Of a DNA stretch of 64,000 bases, positions 17,236-27,511 are shown piece by piece (position 1 is the first letter of the stretch; each line of letters opens with the position of its first letter). The DNA comes from Bradyrhizobium sp. SSBR45G. GTDB taxonomy: Bacteria > Pseudomonadota > Alphaproteobacteria > Rhizobiales > Xanthobacteraceae. The position numbers and the translations under genes were made by a program. Location: the NCBI RefSeq assembly GCF_030159255.1, contig NZ_BSCT01000012.1, positions 105,251-169,250 of the forward strand. The letters are read 5' to 3'. Below the pieces are notes generated by a model, which did not search any database, was not told where the DNA came from, and saw only the letters and a program-made list of their open reading frames with translations.

Positions 17236-17292
17236 TCCGACGCCGACAGCAGGAGACGATGGGGTGAGCCAGGGAATGAGCCAGGTGGCGTC

Positions 17293-18129
17293 TTGAGCGT
17301 CCTTGCACCGCGACGCAGCACCTTGCCGGGCTTCGGTCTCACCATGGGACTGACGCTGACCTGGCTGTCCCTCATCGTCCTCATTCCATTGGCCGGGCTG
17401 TTCGTGCGCTCGACCGACCTCAGCCTGGCGCAGTTCTGGGACATCGTCACCAGCCGCCGCACCCTGAGCGCGCTCAAGATCTCGTTCGGACTGTCGTTCG
17501 CCGCCGCTCTCGTCAACCTAGTGATGGGCACGATCGTGGTCTGGGCGCTGGTGCGCTACCGCTTCCCGGGCCGTCGGCTGTTCGACGCCATCGTCGACGT
17601 CCCATTCGCGCTGCCGACGGCGGTGGCCGGCGTGGCGCTGACCGCCCTGTTCGCCCAGAAGGGCTGGCTCGGCGCGCCGCTCGCCGCTCTCGGCATCAAG
17701 GTGGCGTTCACGCCGCTCGGCATCTTCATCGCGATGATCTTCATCGGCATCCCCTTCGTGGTCCGCACCGTGCAGCCGGTGCTGATCGATCTCGATCCCG
17801 AGATCGAGGAGGCGGCCGCGAGCCTCGGCGCCAGCCGCTGGCACATCATTACCAAGGTCATCCTGCCCAGCCTGACGCCGGCGCTGCTGACCGGCTTCGC
17901 GCTCGCCTTTGCCCGCGCCGTTGGCGAATACGGCTCGGTGATCTTCATCGCCGGCAATCTGCCGAACGTGTCGGAAATTGCCCCCCTTCTGATCGTGATC
18001 CGCCTGTCCGAGTTCCGTTATGCCGACGCCACGGCCATTGCAGTGGTCATGCTTGTGGTGGCATTCGTGATCATCTTCGCGGTGAATCGCTTGCAGCGCT
18101 GGGCCCAGGCCCAGGCGCCGTCGACCTGA
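17293..18129 (+). CDS. cysT: Sulfate ABC transporter permease CysT
   Basis: A 278-residue inner-membrane permease with about six membrane segments and the ABC coupling motif region EEAAASLGASRWHIITKVILPSL. The start is a TTG at 17293, because the LPGFGLTMGLTLTWL beginning aligns with the family, no in-frame ATG or GTG lies upstream within the gap, and the next ATG would cut into the first helix. It lies 57 bases after sbp and 9 bases before cysW. With CysW it forms the sulfate channel. Confidence 0.93.
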   Translation: MSVLAPRRSTLPGFGLTMGLTLTWLSLIVLIPLAGLFVRSTDLSLAQFWDIVTSRRTLSALKISFGLSFAAALVNLVMGTIVVWALVRYRFPGRRLFDAIVDVPFALPTAVAGVALTALFAQKGWLGAPLAALGIKVAFTPLGIFIAMIFIGIPFVVRTVQPVLIDLDPEIEEAAASLGASRWHIITKVILPSLTPALLTGFALAFARAVGEYGSVIFIAGNLPNVSEIAPLLIVIRLSEFRYADATAIAVVMLVVAFVIIFAVNRLQRWAQAQAPST

Positions 18130-18138
18130 GGCCGCGAC

Positions 18139-19033
18139 ATGAGCATCGAGATGACCCTGCAACGGACGTCCGGCACAGCCGCCCAGTCCAGCCATGTCGA
18201 AAGTGCCGCCCGGCGCGATCCGCGCGCCGAGCCGGCGGCCGTGCGCATTGCCATCATCACGCTCGCCATCGGCTTTCTCTCGCTCTTCGTCGTGCTGCCG
18301 CTGGTGGTCGTGTTCGTCGAGGCGTTCGGCAAGGGCGTGATGGCCTACCTGTCCGCTTTGGCCGACCCCGAGGCGTGGTCGGCCATCCGCCTCACGCTCG
18401 GCGTCGCGGCCGTCTCGGTCGGCACCAATCTGGTGTTCGGACTGGCCGCCGCCTGGGCGATCGCGAAGTTCGATTTCCCCGGCAAGACCTTCCTGATCAC
18501 CTTGATCGACCTGCCGTTCTCGGTGAGCCCGGTCATTTCAGGCCTCGTCTTCGTGCTGCTGTTCGGCGCCCAGGGCTTCTTCGGTCCGTGGCTGCAGAGC
18601 CATGGTCTGCAGATCCTGTTCGCCTTCCCGGGCATCACGCTCGCCACCGTCTTCGTGACTTTTCCCTTCGTGGCGCGAGCGCTGATCCCGCTGATGCAGG
18701 AGCAGGGCACGCAGGAGGAGGAGGCCGCGATCTCGCTCGGCGCGTCCGGTTTGCAGACCTTCTTCCGGGTCACCCTGCCCAACATCAAATGGGGCGTGCT
18801 GTACGGCGTCCTGCTCTGCAATGCCCGCGCGATGGGCGAGTTCGGTGCGGTGTCGGTGGTGTCGGGACACATCCGCGGCGAGACCAACACGATGCCGCTG
18901 CTGGTCGAGATTCTCTACAACGAGTACCAGATGGTGGCCTCGTTCGCGATCGCCTCGCTGCTCGCCATGCTGGCGCTGATCACGCTGATCGCCAAGACCA
19001 TTCTCGAACGGAACATCGACGAGGACATGCCTC

Positions 19034-19044
<11 letters not shown>
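18139..19044 (+). CDS. cysW: Sulfate ABC transporter permease CysW
   Basis: A 301-residue permease with six predicted membrane segments, the EEEAAISLGASGLQTFFRVTLPN coupling motif and the AMGEFGAVSVVSGHI segment that is diagnostic of CysW. The N-terminal 35 residues are polar and variable. It pairs with CysT in the inner membrane and couples to CysA, whose gene overlaps this one by 11 bases. Confidence 0.94.
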
Positions 19045-20074
<1,030 letters not shown>

Positions 20075-20134
20075 AGGCTGCTCGGGCTCAGGCTCGATCA
20101 CAGGTCGTTGGCCTCAGATCGCCACCAAACAGTC

Positions 20135-20293
20135 GGTGTCGTCCCGGACAAGCCCGGCAACGCGCGAGCGTTGCTGGGCGCCGATCCGGGACCCATACGC
20201 CGTGAAGCCTGTTCGAGGCACGCTGGAGCGGCATCTCGTCTCGCAACGACCGCCGCGGCGTATGGGTCCCGGCGCGGAGGCCGGGACGACACC
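20135..20293. repeat. 159-bp inverted-repeat intergenic element
   Basis: The ends GGTGTCGTCCCGG (20135-20147) and CCGGGACGACACC (20281-20293) are perfect 13-base inverted repeats. A second pair, GGGACCCATACGCCG and CGGCGTATGGGTCCC, lies inside. It folds as a long stem and follows cysA. Similar GTCCCGG...CCGGGAC elements are, from memory, common in Bradyrhizobiaceae. The remaining bases to 20486 hold no recognised feature other than the ribosome binding site of the next gene. Confidence 0.85.
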
Positions 20294-20486
20294 TAATCTG
20301 TGGCGCCGCCTGCGGCTCGATCACACGGGCGATCCGTGGCGCTTGACCCCGCTGCCCCTATGGTTGACGAACCGTTGCCGGCCGGAATGGCCGCAATTGT
20401 CCGAATGGAACTTACCGGCGATTCACCTTTCAGCCACGGTTGATGTGCAACAACCCGCCTCTCTCGTCGGCATAGGGATTGGTTCA

Positions 20487-21002
20487 TTGAAGCATCGCGC
20501 TCTCGCTTTCTCCATTGCACTCCTGCTCGCCGGCTGCGCGGCCGAGACGCCGGTCGTGCAGGCGCCGACCATGTATGCCGACATGGCGGTCGCCGGTGCG
20601 AAGCTCGATGCGGTCGCCGCGGCGACGATGATCTCGCAATACCGCCAGAACAATGGGCTCGGCATGGTCGAGGTCGACCCCGAGCTGATGCGGCTGGCCG
20701 AGACGCAATCGCAGGCGATGGCCGACAAGAACAAGCTCGATCACGACGTCCGCGCCCCGCTGGCGAAGCGGCTCAACGGCGCGGGTTATGACGCCGTCGT
20801 TGCTGTCGAGAACGTCTCGGCCGGCTATCACACCTTGGCGGAGGCCTTCTCGGGCTGGCGCGACTCGCCGCCTCACCGGGCGAACATGCTGAAGACCGGT
20901 GTTACCAAAATAGGCATCGCGGCGAGCTATGCGCCGAACACCAAGTACAAGGTGTTCTGGACCATGATTCTGGCGGCGCCGGACGGTAAAAAGCCTTCCT
21001 GA
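20487..21002 (+). CDS. CAP/SCP-domain lipoprotein
   Basis: A 171-residue protein beginning at TTG with AGGGA eight bases upstream. The start is MKHRALAFSIALLLAGC, a lipoprotein signal with the lipobox LAGC, so it is anchored in the envelope. The mature part is a CAP (cysteine-rich secretory, SCP-like) domain: the conserved ENVSAGYHTLAEAFSGW and DSPPHRANML blocks are clear. Bacterial CAP proteins bind lipids or act at the cell wall, but a specific role is not known. An open frame upstream runs through the palindromic repeat and is not coding. Confidence 0.85.
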   Translation: MKHRALAFSIALLLAGCAAETPVVQAPTMYADMAVAGAKLDAVAAATMISQYRQNNGLGMVEVDPELMRLAETQSQAMADKNKLDHDVRAPLAKRLNGAGYDAVVAVENVSAGYHTLAEAFSGWRDSPPHRANMLKTGVTKIGIAASYAPNTKYKVFWTMILAAPDGKKPS

Positions 21003-21145
21003 CGGGCACGGCTGCCGTCGGCTTGCGCAGCGGATTGCATGATCGGCGGTCACCTGGCGGGTGGTACGGTCACGCCCTTGGGGTGGATTGACGTCACCGC
21101 GAAGTGACGCCACGCTGGCGCCTTGTTTTGCTAATGACCGGGCCA

Positions 21146-22321
21146 ATGACCCAACATTCCTTTCCCCCACAGCCGACAACTCCCACCGAATCGCAACGCG
21201 TGCTCGTCCTGCAGGGCGGCGGCGCGCTCGGCTCCTATCAGTCCGGCGCCTATCAGGCGCTGTGCCATTTCGATTTCGAGCCCGAATGGGTGGCCGGCAT
21301 TTCGATCGGCGCCATCAACGCCGCGATCATCGCCGGCAACGACCGCGACAAGCGCATCGGCCGGCTCAAGGAATTCTGGGAGATGGTGTCGTCGCCGGTG
21401 CCCTGGAAGCCGCTGCTCAACGGCGACCATCACCGCTCCGCCTTCAACGAGATGAGCGCCGGGCTGATCGCCGCCTTCGGCGTGCCCGGCTTCTTCACGC
21501 CGCGGTTTCCGCCGGCGCCGCTGTGGCCCGCAGGGACACCGCAGTCGGTCAGCTATTACGACACCGCGCCGTTGAAGCGGACCCTGGAGCGGCTGGTCGA
21601 TTTCGATCGCATCAACGATCTCAAGACACGGCTTTCGGTCGGCGCCGTCGGCGTCACCACCGGCAATTTCACCTATTTCGACAATGTCGAATTCAGGAAG
21701 CAGGGCAAGCGGATTGGCCCCGAGCACATCATGGCCTCGGGCGCGCTGCCGCCGGGCTTCCCGCCGGTCGAGATCGACGGCGAGCATTATTGGGACGGCG
21801 GCATCGCCTCCAACACGCCGCTCGACTACGTGCTCGACAGCGAGACCGGCCGCGACCTCCTGATCTTCCAGGTCGACCTGTTCTCCGCGCGTGGCGACCT
21901 GCCGCGGACCTTGCTCGAAGCCGCCGAGCGCGAGAAGGACATCCGCTATTCCAGCCGGACGCGGATGAACACCGACAAGAACCGCATGATCCACAACACG
22001 CGCAAGGCGCTGCGCGAGCTCTATGCCAAGCTGCCGGACGAGCTGCGCAACGATCCCTCGCTCGAGATCCTGTGCAAGGCCGCGCAGGAGAACACCGTCA
22101 CCGTGGTGCATCTGATCTACCGCAGCAAGAATTACGAGACCTCGTCGAAGGACTACGACTTCTCCCATGTCGCGATGGTCGAGCATTGGGAGGCGGGCGT
22201 GCGCGACGTCCACCAGTCGATGCGGCACAAGGACTGGCTGGAGCGGCCGCAATCCGGCGAGACCATGGTCACCTACGATCTCACGCAGGACGGCAGCCTG
22301 GCTGCCGCCAAGAAGGAGTGA
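21146..22321 (+). CDS. Patatin-like phospholipase with DUF3734 tail
   Basis: A 391-residue Ser-Asp dyad hydrolase. The oxyanion loop is LQGGGALGSYQ, the nucleophile elbow is GISIG (GxSxG), and the catalytic aspartate lies in WDGGIASNTPL. The C-terminal 100 residues match DUF3734. It probably cleaves acyl esters of lipids or short-chain polyhydroxybutyrate. Six bases after its stop begins bdhA; this pairing recurs in rhizobia and suggests a role in poly-3-hydroxybutyrate turnover, which is inference from context. ATGs at 21104 and 21134 are alternative starts. Confidence 0.88.
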   Translation: MTQHSFPPQPTTPTESQRVLVLQGGGALGSYQSGAYQALCHFDFEPEWVAGISIGAINAAIIAGNDRDKRIGRLKEFWEMVSSPVPWKPLLNGDHHRSAFNEMSAGLIAAFGVPGFFTPRFPPAPLWPAGTPQSVSYYDTAPLKRTLERLVDFDRINDLKTRLSVGAVGVTTGNFTYFDNVEFRKQGKRIGPEHIMASGALPPGFPPVEIDGEHYWDGGIASNTPLDYVLDSETGRDLLIFQVDLFSARGDLPRTLLEAAEREKDIRYSSRTRMNTDKNRMIHNTRKALRELYAKLPDELRNDPSLEILCKAAQENTVTVVHLIYRSKNYETSSKDYDFSHVAMVEHWEAGVRDVHQSMRHKDWLERPQSGETMVTYDLTQDGSLAAAKKE

Positions 22322-22326
22322 ACAAC

Positions 22327-23118
22327 ATGACGACGAATCTGAAGGGCAAGACCGCGGTCGTGACCGGCTCGACCAGCGGCATAGGTCTCGCCATCGCCCG
22401 CGGCTTTGCCGCGGCCGGCGCCAACATCGTGATCAACGGCTTCGGCGCGCCTGAAGACATCGAGAAGGAACGCGCCGGCATCGAGAGCGAGTTCAAGGTG
22501 AGGGCCGTGCATTCGCCGGCCGACATGAGCAAGCCGGCCGAGATCGCCGGCATGATCGCGCTCGGCGAGACGACGTTCGGCTCGGTCGACGTCCTCGTCA
22601 ACAATGCCGGCATCCAGTTCGTCTCGCCGGTCGAGGACTTTCCGCCGGAAAAGTGGGAGCAGATCATCGCGATCAACCTCTCCTCGGCGTTCTACGGCAT
22701 CCATGCCGCCGTGCCCGGCATGAAGAAGCGCGGCTGGGGCCGCATCATCAACACGGCGTCCGCGCACTCGCTGGTCGCCTCGCCGTTCAAGTCGGCCTAT
22801 GTCTCGGCCAAGCACGGCATCGCCGGCCTGACCAAGACCGTCGCGCTGGAGCTCGCGACCTTCAAGATCACCTGCAACTGCATCTCGCCGGGCTATGTCT
22901 GGACGCCGCTGGTGGAGAAGCAGATTCCCGATACGATGAAGGCGCGCAACCTCACCAAGGAGCAGGTCATCAACGACGTGCTGCTGGCCGCACAGCCGAC
23001 CAAGGAGTTCGTGACCGTCGACCAGGTCGCGGCGCTGGCGCTGTTCCTGTGCAGCGACGAGGCGGCGCAGATCACCGGCACCAATTTGTCGATCGACGGC
23101 GGCTGGACCGCGGCCTGA
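22327..23118 (+). CDS. bdhA: D-beta-hydroxybutyrate dehydrogenase
   Basis: A 263-residue short-chain dehydrogenase oxidising 3-hydroxybutyrate to acetoacetate with NAD. The cofactor loop GSTSGIG is at about residue 14, NNAG at about 90, and catalytic Ser and YVSAK around 142-160. The stretch SPGYVWTPLVEKQIPDTMKAR is typical of this enzyme rather than generic SDRs, as is the NGFG after the second strand. It sits directly downstream of the patatin gene and is probably translated from the same transcript. Confidence 0.92.
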   Translation: MTTNLKGKTAVVTGSTSGIGLAIARGFAAAGANIVINGFGAPEDIEKERAGIESEFKVRAVHSPADMSKPAEIAGMIALGETTFGSVDVLVNNAGIQFVSPVEDFPPEKWEQIIAINLSSAFYGIHAAVPGMKKRGWGRIINTASAHSLVASPFKSAYVSAKHGIAGLTKTVALELATFKITCNCISPGYVWTPLVEKQIPDTMKARNLTKEQVINDVLLAAQPTKEFVTVDQVAALALFLCSDEAAQITGTNLSIDGGWTAA

Positions 23119-23180
23119 GACCGGCGACTCGCCGCTCCCTCCGTCGTCATCGCCAAGCTTGGTATTTAGTCAAGCCGGGC

Positions 23181-23242
23181 GATCCAGTAAACACCATCGA
23201 GGAGCCGCGGCGTACTGGATTCCCCGCCTTCGCGGGGAATGA
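23181..23242. repeat. Short palindromic intergenic repeat
   Basis: GATCCAGTA near 23181 is mirrored by TACTGGATT at 23213, and CCCCGCCTTCGCGGGG forms a compact hairpin at the right end. The pattern resembles further dispersed Bradyrhizobiaceae repeats known from memory. It separates bdhA from the SemiSWEET gene. Confidence 0.6.
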
Positions 23243-23358
23243 CTGTGGGCGGTGCATCCAAATCGGCGGAATCATTCTGCGCCGTCGCGGGTTTCGCTTC
23301 GGCGCAGTCCATTCTACAAGCGGGGCTGTTTCGGACGCACGCCCACGGACCTCTCATC

Positions 23359-23610
23359 TTGCTGACCACCCTCATCGGCCTCGGTGCCGCCGCCTGCACC
23401 ACGAGCTCGTTCCTGCCCCAGGTCATCAAGGCCTGGCGGTCGCGCTCGACCACCGACATCTCGACCGGCATGTTCGTGCTGCTGACCACCGGCAACGCGA
23501 TGTGGCTGCTCTACGGCGCGCTGATCAGCGACGTCCCGCTGGTGGTCGCCAACGCCATCACGCTGGGGCTGGTGACGGCGATCCTCGGCCTGAAGCTGCG
23601 CTACGGCTAG
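23359..23610 (+). CDS. SemiSWEET-type sugar transporter
   Basis: An 83-residue protein with three membrane helices and the PQ-loop motif SSFLPQVIKAWRSRST, the hallmark of SemiSWEET half-transporters that dimerise to carry sugars across the inner membrane. The last helix ends LGLKLRYG, typical of the family. A TTG at 23359 gives the usual family length of 80-90; an upstream ATG at 23239 would add 40 residues running over the palindromic repeat and is unlikely. The next gene starts nine bases downstream, so they share a transcript. Confidence 0.8.
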   Translation: MLTTLIGLGAAACTTSSFLPQVIKAWRSRSTTDISTGMFVLLTTGNAMWLLYGALISDVPLVVANAITLGLVTAILGLKLRYG

Positions 23611-23619
23611 GAGTACACG

Positions 23620-24170
23620 GTGGCCCTCGATCCGGTTCGCTTGAGCAAGTTTCTGAGCCTAGTGCTGCGGCACCAGCCGGAGACGATCGGCCTGGTGCTG
23701 GATGCGCAGGGCTGGGCCGTCATCGATGAGCTGATCGCGCGCGCGGCTGCGGCGGGGACGGCGTTCAGCCGGGCCGATCTGGAGCAGGTGGTCGCGACCA
23801 GCGACAAGAAGCGCTTCACCGTCTCGGAGGATGGGCTGCGCATCCGCGCCGCGCAGGGGCATTCGGTGACGGTGGAGCTCGGACTGGCCCCGCGCGAGCC
23901 GCCGGCCGTGCTCTATCACGGAACGGCGACGCGGTTCGTCGAGGCGATCATGGCGCAGGGACTGACACCCCAATCACGCCAGCAGGTGCACCTGTCCCTT
24001 GACGAGGCGACGGCCGTCAATGTCGGCCGCCGGCACGGCAAGCCCGTCGTCCTGCGGGTCGATGCGGCGGCGATGCATCGTGCGGATTTCGGTTTTTCGT
24101 TGCCGACAACGGCGTCTGGCTGACGGATCACGTGCCGCCGGAATTTCTCAGTGGGCCCGAGTCGCACTGA
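23620..24170 (+). pseudogene. kptA: RNA 2'-phosphotransferase (Tpt1/KptA), frameshifted near the C-terminus
   Basis: The GTG start follows AGGAG. The frame encodes SKFLSLVLRHQPE, the DKKRFTV block and YHGTATRFVEAI, all typical of KptA, which removes 2'-phosphates from RNA using NAD. At 24091-24098 a T tract appears one base short: the frame ends early after SLPTTASG at 24121, while the -1 frame continues with the expected FFVADNGVWLTDHVPPEFLSG to a stop at 24168-24170. Loss of one T in a homopolymer explains this. It may be a true pseudogene, a sequencing error, or slippage. The missing part contains conserved residues, so the short form is probably inactive. Confidence 0.8.
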
Positions 24171-24187
24171 GTCCCGGCGCGCCTGAA

Positions 24188-24847
24188 TCAGCTGCGGCGC
24201 GCGAAGATATTGGTGCTCGTGGCAGCCACGCTCTGCCCCGGCGGCAGCACCACCACGGTCGATCCGAGCTGGACGCGGCCGTAGAGATCGGCGACGTCGG
24301 TGTTGGTCATGCGGATGCAGCCGGACGAGATCGCCTGGCCGATATATTCGGGCTGGTTGGTGCCGTGAATCCGGTACAGCGAATCCTTGTTGCCCTCGTA
24401 GAGATAGATCGCACGGGCCCCGAGCGGATTGGCCGGGCCGCCGGCGACGCGCTTCGGATAGGGCCCGAGGCGGGCCTGGATCTCGGCGGTGGGAACCCAG
24501 TCCGGCCATTCCGCGAGCTTGCCGACCGTGGCAACGCCGGAGAAGGCCTGCGCCTCCTCGCCGACGGCGACGCCATAGCGGATCGCCTTGCGGTCCGGAA
24601 GCACGTAGTACAGGAAGCGGGCATCGGTATCGACGACGATCGTGCCCGGCTGTTCCTGCCGCGTATATTCGACGATGTGACGCTGGAACTGCTGCGGGAT
24701 CTGCGCCTCGGCATAGGGCGCGCGCGCCAGCAGCTGGCGGTCGCGCGACGTGAGGGCCGCATCGGACGTCGGCGACAAGGTCGCCTCCATGCAGCCGGCC
24801 AACAACAAAGTTCCGGCCAGCGACACAGCGAGCCCCAGTCTCGGCAT
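24188..24847 (-). CDS. L,D-transpeptidase lipoprotein (YkuD domain)
   Basis: A 219-residue envelope protein. The start at 24847 has GGGGGAGATCGAG upstream and gives MPRLGLAVSLAGTLLLAGC, a lipobox signal. The YkuD catalytic block is clear: HGTNQPEYIGQAISSGCIRMTN, with the active-site Cys in SSGCIRM and its partner His in IHGT. It forms 3-3 cross-links in peptidoglycan or attaches proteins to it. The ATG 36 codons upstream is not supported. It converges on the kptA region. Confidence 0.92.
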   Translation of the reverse strand: MPRLGLAVSLAGTLLLAGCMEATLSPTSDAALTSRDRQLLARAPYAEAQIPQQFQRHIVEYTRQEQPGTIVVDTDARFLYYVLPDRKAIRYGVAVGEEAQAFSGVATVGKLAEWPDWVPTAEIQARLGPYPKRVAGGPANPLGARAIYLYEGNKDSLYRIHGTNQPEYIGQAISSGCIRMTNTDVADLYGRVQLGSTVVVLPPGQSVAATSTNIFARRS

Positions 24848-25024
24848 CTCGATCTCCCCCAACGCGCGGTCGAAAAGCATGTGCCCGGAGGATCGCGCCA
24901 ATATCAAGGCGTTGCACCCAACACTTGCGTGATCGCGGTGCGATGGCAGATGCACCTTTGCGACGCTCTCAGTTCCGTCAAGCCGGGGACAAGATGACGC
25001 AACAGATGCGTCATCGCGGTTCCC

Positions 25025-26455
25025 TCAACTCGCCTTGCCGAAGGCAAGAACGTGAAGGCCGAGACGCTGCTTGACGATTCGAAACAGCAGCACCGTCTCG
25101 AAGGCGAGCGACAGCGAGGTGGCGGCTGCGGCGCCGTGGCCGCCGAACCGCGGCACGAGCACGATGCACAGCACGAGGTTCATGACGAAGGCCGCCGCAT
25201 AGGCGGACGCGCAGGCACGCTGCTGGCCCAGCATGTTCAACAGCCGCTCCACCGGGCCGATCGCGGAGCGCACGACGAGGCCGATTGCGGCGATGAACAT
25301 GATGTCGTAGCCGGCGGTGAACTGCGCGCCGAACAGCCAGAGCAGCGGCTTGCCGAGCGCGAGCAGCACGACGGTCGCCGCGAGCGACGGCCAGAATGTC
25401 CATTTGATCGCATGGGCGACATAGGCCGACAGCCGCGCCTTGTCGCCGAGCGCGTGATATTCGGCGAAGCGGTGCGCCGTCGTCGCCGACATCGCGTAGT
25501 GGATGAACGACACCAGCGCGAGCGTCTTCACCACTGCGAAATAGATGCCGACCTCTTCCGAGGAGCGGAACTGCTGCAGCACCAGCACGTCGGTGTACGA
25601 CAGCAGCAGATAGAAGCTTTCGACCAGCAGGATCGGCAGCGAGACCGCGAGCCAGCCGCGGAGATCATATTGTTTCGGCCCTGGCGCGATGTGACGGCCG
25701 AGCCGGCGGTTCAGCACCAGCATCTGGCCCAGCATCGCGATCCACACGGCTGCGGCGCTTGCGGCCATCGCCGCGGTGGCGTCGAGATCGAAGGCCAGCA
25801 CGAACGCGCCCGCTGTGAAGCCGATGATGAGCGTCTGGCGGATGATGAATTGCGGCATCAGCCCGAGCGCCATCCAGTCGTGCGAGCGTGCGATGCCGTC
25901 CTGGGTGTTGGCGACCACGAAGGCGGGCAGCGTGAGGCAGCCGATATAGAGCGGCATGCGCTCGCTGGCGTCGATCCACGGCGACAGCAGCGCAACGAGG
26001 CCGGCGAGGAGCAGTGCCGCCGCCGTCGACGTTGCCAGCGTGAGCCAACGGCCGCCGGAGAGGAAGCCGCGCAGCAGCGCGTGCTGGCCGGAGGTGCGGT
26101 AGTCCGGGATGATCTTCTGCGCCGAGGAGGCGATGCCGACATCGAGCATGCTGCCGAGCAGCAGTACCCAGGTCCAGACATACACATAGGTGCCGTAGTC
26201 GGAGCCGCCCATCCAGCGCGCGAGCAGGATCTGGCTGAGATAGGCGAGGCCGGCGCTGAGCACGCGGATCAGGAAGATGGTTCCGGCGAGCCGTCGCGTC
26301 AGCGATGCCTCGCCGCTGCCGCCGAGCGACTGCAAGCGCGCCTTCAGCCGGGCGGCCGGTCCGCGCGACGCGGGTTCGTTGCGGGCATCCATCACGGCCA
26401 CGGCGGGGTCCGGCTCCACGGCCGCGCGGCTGGCGGCGATGGTCCTTCCTATCAA
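25025..26455 (-). CDS. Polysaccharide flippase (MATE/Wzx-like)
   Basis: A 476-residue inner-membrane protein with about 12-14 hydrophobic segments starting near residue 58 (LAGTIFLIRVLSAGLAYLSQILLARWMGGSDYGTY region). The GGSDYGTYVYVWTW and paired GIYFAVVKTLALVSFIHYA segments are typical of Wzx/RfbX-type flippases of the MOP superfamily, which move lipid-linked sugar units across the membrane. It stands alone without glycosyltransferase genes, so its substrate cannot be named. An ATG at residue 22 is an alternative start; the first 50 residues are polar. Confidence 0.82.
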   Translation of the reverse strand: MIGRTIAASRAAVEPDPAVAVMDARNEPASRGPAARLKARLQSLGGSGEASLTRRLAGTIFLIRVLSAGLAYLSQILLARWMGGSDYGTYVYVWTWVLLLGSMLDVGIASSAQKIIPDYRTSGQHALLRGFLSGGRWLTLATSTAAALLLAGLVALLSPWIDASERMPLYIGCLTLPAFVVANTQDGIARSHDWMALGLMPQFIIRQTLIIGFTAGAFVLAFDLDATAAMAASAAAVWIAMLGQMLVLNRRLGRHIAPGPKQYDLRGWLAVSLPILLVESFYLLLSYTDVLVLQQFRSSEEVGIYFAVVKTLALVSFIHYAMSATTAHRFAEYHALGDKARLSAYVAHAIKWTFWPSLAATVVLLALGKPLLWLFGAQFTAGYDIMFIAAIGLVVRSAIGPVERLLNMLGQQRACASAYAAAFVMNLVLCIVLVPRFGGHGAAAATSLSLAFETVLLFRIVKQRLGLHVLAFGKAS

Positions 26456-26534
26456 CGCATCGTTAAGAATGGGTTGGACCCGCGCTTGCGGGGCACGGCC
26501 GGCTCACGGCGCCGCCCGCGAGGCGGCGGCCATG

Positions 26535-27374
26535 TCAGGGCAGGTTGAAGTTGAACTCGTAGGCCTTGTCCGGCCCGACCAGCGTGAACTTCAGCGCGGC
26601 GCCGTCGGGCTTGACGCCGGGCGGCACGCCGTCGAGCTCGAAGACGAAGCGCTTGATTCCCGGCGTGCCGCTGTCGCGCGCGACGGGGATCGGCAGCGCC
26701 CAGTCCGGCGTCGGACCCTCGACATAGAGGTGGACGCCGCGCGCATCGGCGGCGGCGACATCGACGATGACGTCCTTGTTGCCGTCGCGCTTGACGTCGC
26801 GGATCGTCAGCGGCGTGGGATCACCGATCGTGGCGGGCTTGGGCACGGTGTCGAGCGCGGCCGACAGCGATGCGTCCTCGGTGCTGGCCACGCTGGTGAG
26901 CGCGAGCTCGGTCTTGGCTTCCACCGGGATGCAGATCTTCTCACAGACCGCGTAGCTGATGTCGGCGCGCAGGATCATCGGCTTGTCGGCATTCTTGCTG
27001 ACGATGCGCAGCGGCAGCACGATCTGGTCGTGATAGCCGAGCGAGTGCCCGCCCGCGCCGTCGTCAAACTTGGTCGGGGCCGGCCATAGAACCGTCACGG
27101 CTTCGACGTTCTCCGATTTGGAAAAGTCGAATCGCGGCGGCACGCCGGAGTCACCGGGGGTCCGCCAATAGGTCTTCCATCCCGGCTGCAGCTGAAAGGC
27201 GATGCCGCCCAGCATGACCGGGCCGCTGCGCGAGCCTGCGAGCAGACGCACCGCGGAGTGGCCGTCGCGCTGCCACGGGGAGGAGTCCTGCGCCCGCGCG
27301 CCGGAAGCAAGGCAGCACGACACGACAGCGGCGATGAACAGTGTGGCGGAGTGGTGAGGAACCAAGGCGGACAT
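26535..27374 (-). CDS. Secreted DsbD N-terminal-domain protein
   Basis: A 279-residue protein with a signal peptide ending ASGARA. The mature part begins like the alpha domain of DsbD/ScsB, with the RLLAG region, GWKTYWRTPGDSG, and a cysteine pair in YAVCEKICIPVEAK. In DsbD this domain passes electrons to periplasmic thiol proteins; here the transmembrane and thioredoxin domains are missing, so it is a stand-alone form. It probably acts in periplasmic thiol handling, but its electron source is unknown. It is divergent from yqgE. Confidence 0.8.
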   Translation of the reverse strand: MSALVPHHSATLFIAAVVSCCLASGARAQDSSPWQRDGHSAVRLLAGSRSGPVMLGGIAFQLQPGWKTYWRTPGDSGVPPRFDFSKSENVEAVTVLWPAPTKFDDGAGGHSLGYHDQIVLPLRIVSKNADKPMILRADISYAVCEKICIPVEAKTELALTSVASTEDASLSAALDTVPKPATIGDPTPLTIRDVKRDGNKDVIVDVAAADARGVHLYVEGPTPDWALPIPVARDSGTPGIKRFVFELDGVPPGVKPDGAALKFTLVGPDKAYEFNFNLP

Positions 27375-27511
27375 GAGACGTCTTTAGAGTGCTGTTCAGG
27401 CGCAAACCATTGAATTGCTTGTGAGGCAGATTTCGCCGCGCGGACCTGAACCTTGATTGACAGATGCGCATCCCAATATCAGGATATCAACGATCATGAG
27501 AGTCCTTGCGG

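Noticed and set aside
20136..20486. N-terminal extension of the CAP-domain lipoprotein
   Set aside because: The open frame runs through the palindromic repeat, and the lipobox signal begins at the later TTG with a ribosome binding site.
24091..24098. Programmed -1 frameshifting in kptA
   Set aside because: A canonical slippery heptamer and downstream stimulator are not apparent; a deleted T in a homopolymer is the simpler reading.
25052..26548. Long open frame of 498 codons opposite the flippase gene
   Set aside because: It is hydrophilic and rich in R, E, Q and H because it is antisense to a membrane protein; the flippase reading has clear helices.
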